Assembly: GCA_017745135.1 (NCBI GenBank)
Contig: JAGIAB010000232.1
Span: 1-5,396 of the forward strand
DNA length: 5,396 bases
Source of the DNA: Flavisolibacter sp.
GTDB lineage: Bacteria; Bacteroidota; Bacteroidia; Chitinophagales; Chitinophagaceae
Reading direction: 5' to 3'
The first letter of the stretch is position 1, and the number at the start of each line of letters is the position of its first letter. The position numbers and the translations under genes were made by a program. Positions 1-5,396 of the stretch are shown piece after piece. The notes below the pieces were generated by a model. It searched no databases, had not been told where the DNA came from, and worked only from the letters and a program-made list of their open reading frames with translations.

Positions 1-630
1 GTATATGCTTTGGTCCATTCCGGCGTTTTAGCAAGAACAGGAAAAGGGAAGTTTATATTAGGAAACGGGCGGGTGTTTATTCCGGAACTTTCTACGAGCC
101 TTAGAAACCTGTACCATGATGTTAGGCGTCAGTTTCCTTACGTTCAGATTTGTGTTTGGAACACGTCGGTTTTTAACGAGTTTATGCTACACCAGCCAGG
201 CAGATATTATTTGCTGGTGGAAGTGGACAAGGATGTAACTCAGTCGGTTTTTCACTTTCTGACCGAAAAGAAAAAGAATATTTTTTTAGAGCCTACAGCA
301 GAGGTATTAAGCCTATATGCTTCAAAAGAAAAGAATGCAGTGATCGTTAAATCCTTGGTTTCAGAAGCACCTGTTCAATTGCTCCAGAATGTATTTACCG
401 TTACACTCGAAAAAATACTGGTGGACATCTTTTCTGATGAGATCTTATTTGCCGCACAACAGGGAAGCGAAATGCAAACTATTTTCCGCAATGCCTTTGA
501 CAACTACACGATCAACGAAAACAAAATGCTTCGCTATGCCGACCGCCGCCGCAAGAAAGAGGCATTTCTTAATTATCTTCATAAAATACCAAATTTTCGG
601 CAGCAATCACCAAATGCTGCCAATTATTAG
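1..630 (+). CDS. AbiEi-like (DUF6577 family) antitoxin candidate, 5' end cut by window edge
   Basis: Probable antitoxin of a type IV toxin-antitoxin pair. The frame is open to base 1, so the start lies outside the window; a TTG at base 10 is inside the frame and is unlikely to be the real start. The 209 visible residues open with what looks like the end of a winged helix-turn-helix (LVHSGVLARTGKGKF, about residues 4-18), a pattern typical of AbiEi-type repressors. A larger C-terminal domain follows with WNTS (53-56), a KSLVSEAP segment (about 117-124), a TLEKILVDIF stretch (about 135-144) resembling the ER.LVDI segment of AbiEi proteins, and an arginine-rich YADRRRKKE tail. I recognise this as the DUF6577 layout from memory. 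It ends two bases before the nucleotidyltransferase gene, which supports the antitoxin role. By analogy with AbiEi it may repress its own operon, but its promoter is not in the window. Confidence 0.82.
   Translation, partial: VYALVHSGVLARTGKGKFILGNGRVFIPELSTSLRNLYHDVRRQFPYVQICVWNTSVFNEFMLHQPGRYYLLVEVDKDVTQSVFHFLTEKKKNIFLEPTAEVLSLYASKEKNAVIVKSLVSEAPVQLLQNVFTVTLEKILVDIFSDEILFAAQQGSEMQTIFRNAFDNYTINENKMLRYADRRRKKEAFLNYLHKIPNFRQQSPNAANY
599..621 (+). promoter_or_regulatory. Perfect 7-bp hairpin just upstream of the toxin start
   Basis: GGCAGCA (599-605) and TGCTGCC (615-621) are perfectly complementary and enclose a 9-nt loop. The stem is GC-rich compared with its surroundings and lies in the last codons of the antitoxin gene, 11 nt before the ATG at 633. 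It lacks a following T-run, so it does not look like an intrinsic terminator. It could limit ribosome access to the toxin or be an mRNA processing site; both are inference. It could also be chance, since it lies in coding sequence. Confidence 0.45.
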
Positions 631-632
631 AT

Positions 633-1709
633 ATGATAAGCAAAGAAACGCTTACAGCAGAATGGATTGAAAAGGTATCGAAAGACAATCGAAATGCCGA
701 TAAAATACTGATCGAGAAAGTGATCCGTGCATTAATGCTTCTGGAAGGTTTGTCCAAATCAGAACTGCCTTTCATTTTTAAAGGAGGTACAGCCCTCATG
801 CTGTTAATGAACTCAGCAAAACGCTTATCTATTGACATTGACATCATTCTTTCCGAAAAGAGGGACGACCTGGAAGATGTGCTCAGCAGCTTTGCAAAAG
901 AACAGGGCTTCAACCGCATAGAGCTGCAGCACCGGAATGCCGCTTCTACCATTGAAAAAGCTCATTACAAGTTCTTTTATACACCCATTCACAAAACTTA
1001 CGAAGGTGAAGAAGCCATACTCTTAGATATTCTGTTTGAAGCCAACCATTACACCAACATCATTCAGCACGAAGTAAATTCTTCGTTTCTTATTACATCT
1101 GCAAAATTGGCTGCGGTAAGTGTTCCTTCTTTGGAAGATTTATTAGGGGATAAGCTCACAGCTTTCGCTCCAAACACTACTGGCATTCCATACTTCAAAA
1201 AAGAAGACAGTCAAAGTATGGAGATCATTAAGCAGCTCTATGATGTAGGAAACATCTTCGATGTGGTAAAGGATCTGGAAATAGTAAAAGCAACGTTCAA
1301 TAAGATTGCTGAAACAGAAATTGCTTACCGTGAAGTTAAAGAAGGCACACCGGCAAAGGTGCTGGATGATATTTATCAAACTGCTTTGTGCCTGTCAGTA
1401 CGTGGAGCCGTGGATAAAGAAAATTTTGAACACCTGCAAAAAGGTATTCAACGTATTGAACGCTTCATCTTTTCAGAAAAATACTATCTCGATAAAGCTA
1501 TTATACACGCGGCAAAAGCAGCTTACTTATCTAGGCTTATTGCTACTGATCGAAAAGTCATTGAGAGGTTTGAAGATCCGAAGCAGGTAGCAGATGTAAT
1601 AATCGAACAGCCGCACAATACCAAACTAAATAAGCTCAAAAAATCCAGTCCTGAAGCCTTCTTTTATTGGTGGAAAGCTATCAAATTTGTTGAAGTTCCA
1701 AAGGCATAA
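633..1709 (+). CDS. abiEii: AbiEii/AbiGii-family nucleotidyltransferase toxin
   Basis: A 358-residue protein with the nucleotidyltransferase features of the AbiEii/AbiGii toxin family. An N-terminal helical segment leads into KGGTAL (50-55, with G51, G52 and T53) and then RLSIDIDI (64-71), where D68 and D70 are the likely metal-binding acidic pair. LLDIL (130-134) may supply a third carboxylate, D132. LEDLLGDKLTA (167-177) matches the family's D-K-L-A segment with K174, and QLYDV (201-205) matches the later D-containing motif. The remaining 150 or so residues are mostly helical. Related enzymes are growth-inhibiting nucleotidyltransferases; AbiE acts as a reversible toxin in phage defence, and some relatives modify tRNA. 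The substrate here cannot be told from sequence. The ATG lies two bases after the antitoxin stop, so the genes are probably cotranscribed and perhaps translationally coupled. There is no Shine-Dalgarno sequence, which is usual in Bacteroidota. All key motifs appear intact. Confidence 0.9.
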   Translation: MISKETLTAEWIEKVSKDNRNADKILIEKVIRALMLLEGLSKSELPFIFKGGTALMLLMNSAKRLSIDIDIILSEKRDDLEDVLSSFAKEQGFNRIELQHRNAASTIEKAHYKFFYTPIHKTYEGEEAILLDILFEANHYTNIIQHEVNSSFLITSAKLAAVSVPSLEDLLGDKLTAFAPNTTGIPYFKKEDSQSMEIIKQLYDVGNIFDVVKDLEIVKATFNKIAETEIAYREVKEGTPAKVLDDIYQTALCLSVRGAVDKENFEHLQKGIQRIERFIFSEKYYLDKAIIHAAKAAYLSRLIATDRKVIERFEDPKQVADVIIEQPHNTKLNKLKKSSPEAFFYWWKAIKFVEVPKA

Positions 1710-1734
1710 CCATTCTAACCCTCAAGAGCCAATC

Positions 1735-3726
1735 CTATTCTTTCCTTACTGCTAAATGTGCCTTCTCAGGATCATTCAAAACTTCTTCCATTACGTCCTC
1801 CACAATATCCTGAACATCTTGTTTGATGATCTGATAAATTACATTTACATCCTTCTGATCTATGTTTCGGAGAGCAGGAACAGACACGTATTTTTCTTTT
1901 TCTTTTTTATTGGCCTCGTGATCACTCACAATTCGGGCATGAAAAGTTTTTAGATCAATGATCTGATCTGGATTATCAGCCACCATTCCCACAAATTCAC
2001 CGGAAGAAAGATTGGCTATAGTACTTACGGGAACAACAGCTTCTAATTGCTTTGACTTGGAAACCGATGTGTCATTGCTGTTTATCGAAATGCTCTCTCT
2101 GTCCTGAAGTGTTTTGCCGAGGGTTTCGGAAACGGTTTTGGCAAGTTCTCCTCTGATTTGACCAACGATAATATTACCGCAAGTATTGACCACTACTTCT
2201 GCCCATTCTTTGCCATAATTCAGTTTCAACTGACTGGCATCCTGCATTGCTAATGTGGTTGCAATTTTATTTGATCTGCCGGTAGCAATGAGTGTTTCAA
2301 AATTGAGTAAGGTAATGGTAGGAAATTCATCGATCACCACATTCATTTTCATTTGATTCTTCTTGTTTACAATTTTGGACATCCTCGTAACGTAGAGAGA
2401 AAGCACGGGGCCATACACTTCCTGCTTTTGCGGATTGTTCGCCAGTATTACAATCTTAGGAGCATTTGGATTGTTGACATCAAGAAAAAAATCATTTCCT
2501 GATAAGACATAGTATAATGTCGGTGATGATAATCTTGCAAGACCGATTCTCGCCGCATCAATCTGGCCTTCCAATTGTTCCATTGAGTCAGCCTGATATG
2601 CACTGATAAAAGGGTTGATATAAGCACTGATTTCAGGTTCTATCCTTAATACCGTAAACAGTTTAGTTAAATCTATTTGCATCAACTCAATTACATGAGG
2701 GAGTGTACAGTATTCTCCATCTTGGTATTTTTTTAAAAACCAAATAAGCGCCGTTAAAAAATTGATTGGTGATTCAACAAAGAACTCACCCTGGCGTTTA
2801 ATCCATGCTCTGTTCAAACCAAGCATGATCACACGGGCTGCTTCTACTGCATCGGTTATATCATGCATATTGGCAGGATCCAACGGATTGCAGCAATGCG
2901 AATGTGTGAGATCATCAAAATTGATGCAGTAAAAAGATGGAGGTATTACATATTTATTTCGGTGCTTTAAATAATGGTTATAGGCAATCTTTGTTAGGTC
3001 GTCATACTTATAATCGTATATAAACATGGAAAAGCCTTTTTCGATATGTTGCTTAATAACTTGCTCTATTACAAAATAAGACTTGCCTGCTCCAGGGCTG
3101 CCGATTACTAATAGGCCTCTCATGGGATTAATGAAACTGATCCAGCTTTTTCGGATTCTCCCTTTTAAATTATACAGTGCAGGCAGATTAATCGAATACT
3201 CATTTGTAAGTAGTCTTTCTTCTTGGGGAAAGGTTTCATTAGACTTATTAAATACATCAGGATTCAAACGGTTCTTAATGATTCTTGTAATTAATCCTCC
3301 GCCGGTGAGAATAGAAATGAATCCAAGAAGCGTAATGCCGATATAAATAACTGTTATTTGAGCTATAGAAAAACTATCAACGTGCATAACAAAGTAGCTT
3401 CCGAAATAAAATAACACACCAATTAAAAAATAAGCAAGGGCTGTTTTATAATTCAATTTTTCATTCTTTTTTCCCTTGGCTCCTAAGAGTGAGATCAACA
3501 AAAATCCAAGGGCAATCAGCTTTGATTTGTTGAACGAGCCAAACAGACTGGTATGGCTTACATTTATTAATAATTGATCTGAAATTTTTGCTGTCCATCC
3601 CAATTCTTTAAATGCTCCATAACAGTAATAATAAAAATGAAGGCACAATATGACAAGGCTGATCAGTCTTGTCATGTCAACGATCTTTCTTAAGCCTTGC
3701 TCGTTTTCGCCCGTATGCATTGCCAT
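1735..3726 (-). CDS. mobC: MobC/TraG-type conjugative coupling protein (VirD4-like ATPase)
   Basis: An inner-membrane ATPase that would bring the relaxase-DNA complex to a type IV secretion channel. The 663-residue product has about four hydrophobic segments in its first 145 residues (near 20-38, 66-82, 94-113 and 121-143). The first ends in FYYYCYGAF (31-39), a form of the YWFCY motif seen in Bacteroidota TraG/MobC proteins. The cytosolic part has Walker A GSPGAGKS (209-216, K215), Walker B NVVIDEF (462-468, D466 and E467), and the TGRSNK...AMQD region (482-496, Q495) typical of the TraM-recognition/VirD4 core. The C-terminus is an acidic helix-like tail (about 636-656). It is last in the mob operon, 15 nt after mobB, and converges on the toxin gene. 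A second ATG at 3720 gives MHTGENEQG, resembling the usual start of homologs as I remember them, and may be the true start. No lesions are seen. Confidence 0.93.
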   Translation of the reverse strand: MAMHTGENEQGLRKIVDMTRLISLVILCLHFYYYCYGAFKELGWTAKISDQLLINVSHTSLFGSFNKSKLIALGFLLISLLGAKGKKNEKLNYKTALAYFLIGVLFYFGSYFVMHVDSFSIAQITVIYIGITLLGFISILTGGGLITRIIKNRLNPDVFNKSNETFPQEERLLTNEYSINLPALYNLKGRIRKSWISFINPMRGLLVIGSPGAGKSYFVIEQVIKQHIEKGFSMFIYDYKYDDLTKIAYNHYLKHRNKYVIPPSFYCINFDDLTHSHCCNPLDPANMHDITDAVEAARVIMLGLNRAWIKRQGEFFVESPINFLTALIWFLKKYQDGEYCTLPHVIELMQIDLTKLFTVLRIEPEISAYINPFISAYQADSMEQLEGQIDAARIGLARLSSPTLYYVLSGNDFFLDVNNPNAPKIVILANNPQKQEVYGPVLSLYVTRMSKIVNKKNQMKMNVVIDEFPTITLLNFETLIATGRSNKIATTLAMQDASQLKLNYGKEWAEVVVNTCGNIIVGQIRGELAKTVSETLGKTLQDRESISINSNDTSVSKSKQLEAVVPVSTIANLSSGEFVGMVADNPDQIIDLKTFHARIVSDHEANKKEKEKYVSVPALRNIDQKDVNVIYQIIKQDVQDIVEDVMEEVLNDPEKAHLAVRKE

Positions 3727-3730
3727 ACCG

Positions 3731-3736
3731 CCTCCT
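3731..3736 (-). promoter_or_regulatory. Shine-Dalgarno-like AGGAGG before mobC
   Basis: On the minus strand GAGGAGG precedes mobC. The AGGAGG core is 4 nt from the ATG at 3726 and 10 nt from the in-frame ATG at 3720. The first spacing is short and the second slightly long, so it does not clearly decide the start. A near-perfect Shine-Dalgarno is uncommon in Bacteroidota, where start sites are more often only A-rich. It lies in the short gap between the mobB stop and mobC. Confidence 0.5.
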
Positions 3737-3741
3737 CTTTT

Positions 3742-5001
3742 TTATTGATGTAATCTTTTTCGTTTTCTTTTTTTGAATTGCTCTCTTTTGAATTCTGTTG
3801 CAAGTGTCTGGTCCCGTTCATTTGCAGTGAGTTCTTTCCACAGTTCATAGGCAGGTGAAGAATCCGAAGCGATTTTTTCTTGTTGTTGGATTGTACTTCC
3901 AGGTGATAGTACATTGTCTTGTTTTAAAGATTGCTGCTGTGTAAATGCCGTTTCATTGTTAAGACGCTCCTGCAGTTGATTGGCACTATATTGTTTTCCA
4001 AGATCACTGCCATTGAATACACATTTGGTTTCATGGTCAACATAGGTTACGCCATAGATGATACCTTTTTCATTTTGCCTTAGCACTACTTGTATTCTTT
4101 CTTTTGAAAGAGCGTTCATCAACTCTTCAAGCGATTGACGCGGACGTTGTATAAAAGAATAATCAATAGCATTTTTAAGCCTTAACTTATGCCTTTGTTT
4201 CTCCGAAAAATTTTGCTGAAACCTTCCTTCTAAAAATTTAAGTGTGGGTCTATTGTAAATCGCACTTGCCTTTACCGGAGCACCGATCTTTTGACCTTTC
4301 TCATCCAGCACCCGGTACACCAATCCACCGGCTTTGTAGGTGCGGCTGTTTTCACTTCCCCGATCAGCGACGATGTTATAGCCTTTCAATATGGCATTTA
4401 GTTCCGGAAGCGAACCGTATTTATAAACAGTTAAGATCCTGTCCAGTACATTCGTAATGGCTCTTTTTGTTTCCGATTTTCCATATTGAATTTTTTGAGC
4501 GTTTACAGGTTTCAGCTCATAGATTTGTTTTTGTCCCTGCGCCTGTTTTAACATGAATTCTTTTTCAATTTCTTTTCTTGCTTGTTCCGACTGGTTGCGT
4601 CCAATATTTCGCATATTGATATGGCGGCCATCACGTTGAATGGTGGTGGAAACCAAATGAAGGTGCGGATGCGCTGCATCATAATGTTCATAGACCAGAA
4701 AGGGTTGACTCCCGAACCCGATCTTTTGCATATAGGTTTCGGCAATTTTTGACAGTGTCTCCTGGGTTAGTTTTTCGGAGAGATCGAAATTGAGTGAGAT
4801 GTGAACGGTTTTAAGCCTTGTTCTTTCATTCAGCGCATTGAGTTTTTCAAATGTTCTGAGCTTATCACTGAAGCCAAGATTTTCAGCGTCCTTTCCAAAG
4901 CCATGCGCATAGATCAACTTTGCCACGTTTTGCTTTAGTTTATTCTCGTTATAGTTCAGCACATTTCGAAGGCTTGCACTGGTTTTTATGATTGCAACCA
5001 T
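3742..5001 (-). CDS. mobB: MobB-type relaxase (relaxase/mobilization nuclease, MOBP-like)
   Basis: The DNA-nicking enzyme of the mobilization system, which cuts at oriT and stays covalently attached to the transferred strand. The 419-residue protein has a likely catalytic tyrosine in NVLNYNENK (Y17), a VHISLNF strand (66-72, with H67), and the metal-binding histidine cluster EHYDAAHPHLH (105-115: H106, D108, H111, H113, H115). These match motifs I and III of the PF03432-type relaxase family. Beyond residue 190 are two similar-looking modules (about 197-249 and 290-342; see findings) and a very basic tail (KKRKRKR, 410-416). The ATG overlaps the end of mobA by 16 nt, suggesting translational coupling; no Shine-Dalgarno is seen. 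Residues 247-260 are also encoded in inverted form at the right end of the window. The reading frame and motifs are intact. Confidence 0.93.
   Translation of the reverse strand: MVAIIKTSASLRNVLNYNENKLKQNVAKLIYAHGFGKDAENLGFSDKLRTFEKLNALNERTRLKTVHISLNFDLSEKLTQETLSKIAETYMQKIGFGSQPFLVYEHYDAAHPHLHLVSTTIQRDGRHINMRNIGRNQSEQARKEIEKEFMLKQAQGQKQIYELKPVNAQKIQYGKSETKRAITNVLDRILTVYKYGSLPELNAILKGYNIVADRGSENSRTYKAGGLVYRVLDEKGQKIGAPVKASAIYNRPTLKFLEGRFQQNFSEKQRHKLRLKNAIDYSFIQRPRQSLEELMNALSKERIQVVLRQNEKGIIYGVTYVDHETKCVFNGSDLGKQYSANQLQERLNNETAFTQQQSLKQDNVLSPGSTIQQQEKIASDSSPAYELWKELTANERDQTLATEFKREQFKKRKRKRLHQ
4222..4265 (+). repeat. 44-bp inverted repeat, internal copy inside mobB
   Basis: This 44-nt stretch is identical to the reverse complement of 5353-5396. 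It lies in codons 246-260 of the relaxase (SAIYNRPTLK...), in a region that reads as normal conserved protein, so this is the original copy. The match stops at 4266, where T faces C. The other end could extend further, because the window stops while the match is still perfect. Confidence 0.95.
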
Positions 5002-5354
5002 TGATCATTTATTTGAGAAATTTTGTACTTGATTTCATCTATCTTTTTGAACAGGATTTGCCTGGAAGATTCATTATGCGCTAACCATGATTTTATCTCA
5101 TCAAAATGGTGCAGTGCGTGTAATCTTTTTACCACCTGGTTATAGTTAATCCCAATGGCATTTAACTCCTCTCGCAGCTTTATCATTTCTGCCATAAAGT
5201 CGTCGAGCGACTGGCTGCGGCTATAAACAGAAACAGGTTTATCCAGTAACTTTTTTCGTGCAAAATCACTCAGCTTCCTATAAATGGATTTCGAAAAGGC
5301 ATCATTAATTTGGGCGACTTCTTTTATTGTAAGTCTTACCTGTAATAGCTTGGT
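4986..5354 (-). CDS. mobA: MobA/MobC-like plasmid mobilization accessory protein, N-terminus lost at an inverted junction
   Basis: A small relaxosome protein thought to bind oriT and help the relaxase nick. The 122 visible residues include KLLQVRLT (2-9), where a ribbon-helix-helix-like strand and helix would begin, then YRKLSDFARK (25-34), the QSLDDFMAE segment (49-57), and LREELNAIGINYNQ (60-73), which resembles the N-x-N-Q region of the MobC accessory family (PF05713). It ends in INDQWLQS. The only in-frame ATG (5195) falls in the middle of the conserved region, so a 69-residue version starting there would be a fragment. No ATG, GTG or TTG occurs further up, and an in-frame TAA lies at 5385-5387. 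Sequence from 5353 on is an inverted copy of relaxase DNA, so the natural start, probably some 10-20 residues further up, has been replaced. It overlaps mobB by 16 nt, the usual mobA-mobB arrangement. Confidence 0.82.
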   Translation of the reverse strand, partial: TKLLQVRLTIKEVAQINDAFSKSIYRKLSDFARKKLLDKPVSVYSRSQSLDDFMAEMIKLREELNAIGINYNQVVKRLHALHHFDEIKSWLAHNESSRQILFKKIDEIKYKISQINDQWLQS

Positions 5355-5396
5355 GCGATTTACAATAGACCCACACTTAAATTTTTAGAAGGAAGG
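5353..5396 (-). repeat. 44-bp inverted repeat, terminal copy carrying a relaxase fragment on the plus strand
   Basis: Exact reverse complement of 4222-4265. Read on the plus strand from 5355 it encodes 14 relaxase codons in sense (AIYNRPTLKFLEGR, mobB residues 247-260), running off the window edge. On the minus strand it replaces the beginning of mobA and supplies the in-frame TAA. The crossover is at or just before 5352/5353. Its position at the very end of the sequence is what a fold-back chimera or an assembly-graph artefact would give, but a true inverted duplication is not excluded. Confidence 0.92.

Noticed and set aside
10..630. A complete antitoxin gene starting at the TTG at base 10
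   Set aside because: The frame is open to the window edge and the visible N-terminus begins part-way through a winged helix-turn-helix, so the gene is partial.
569..952. Minus-strand 127-codon reading frame
   Set aside because: It lies opposite the antitoxin end and the toxin's catalytic region, has low-complexity serine-rich content and no recognisable domain; it is antisense shadow.
1710..1734. A bidirectional terminator between the convergent operons
   Set aside because: The 25-bp gap has no stem of useful length and no T-run on either strand, so I could not support a terminator.
4242..4457. Plus-strand 71-codon reading frame within the relaxase
   Set aside because: It is antisense to conserved relaxase residues, with a proline/histidine/cysteine-rich composition typical of shadow frames.
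4222..5396. A 1.2-kb insertion sequence bounded by 44-bp terminal inverted repeats
   Set aside because: The interior holds the start of mobB and most of mobA in their normal overlapping arrangement and no transposase. One arm is ordinary conserved relaxase coding sequence, so the arms are a copied segment and not transposon ends.
4986..5396. An origin of transfer near mobA
   Set aside because: oriT usually lies upstream of mobA, which here is beyond the inverted junction; no nick-site-like inverted repeat was found in the retained sequence.

Overview
The window looks like part of a mobilizable or conjugative element from a member of the Bacteroidota. The evidence is the set of mobilization proteins (a MobA-like accessory protein, a MobB relaxase and a MobC/TraG coupling protein whose N-terminal membrane region carries a YYYCY variant of the YWFCY motif), the moderately AT-rich coding sequence, and the general lack of Shine-Dalgarno sequences. 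A Chitinophaga/Sphingobacterium/Flavobacterium-type host is plausible, but the sequence cannot settle genus.

Left part (1-1709, plus strand): a two-gene type IV toxin-antitoxin or abortive-infection operon. The first gene is cut by the left edge and encodes a DUF6577/AbiEi-like antitoxin candidate. Two bases after its stop begins an intact AbiEii/AbiGii-type nucleotidyltransferase. A perfect 7-bp hairpin sits just before the gene boundary.

Right part (1735-5396, minus strand): a mobilization operon transcribed from the right edge towards the toxin gene, in the order mobA (accessory protein, 5' end lost), mobB (relaxase) and mobC (membrane coupling ATPase). mobA and mobB overlap by 16 nt, and mobB and mobC are 15 nt apart. 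The relaxase would nick at an origin of transfer helped by MobA, and MobC would hand the relaxase-DNA complex to a type IV secretion channel. No mating-pair formation genes, integrase or oriT are visible here, so the channel is encoded elsewhere on the element or by a helper. The two operons converge with 25 bp between them and no clear terminator. There is no gene-free stretch longer than 25 bp, apart from the last 42 or so bases at the right edge.

The most unusual structure is at the right edge. The last 44 bases are an exact reverse-complement copy of an internal piece of the relaxase gene (4222-4265). The junction removes the start of mobA, puts a stop codon just upstream of what remains, and makes the window end read back into mobB in the opposite orientation. 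This is either a fold-back/assembly chimera or a real inverted duplication. I consider the artefact more likely.

I did not find a convincing undescribed system. The gene families are recognisable, and the points worth checking are the inverted junction, the hairpin at the toxin start, the toxin-antitoxin cargo beside mob genes, and a possible internal duplication in the relaxase C-terminal half.
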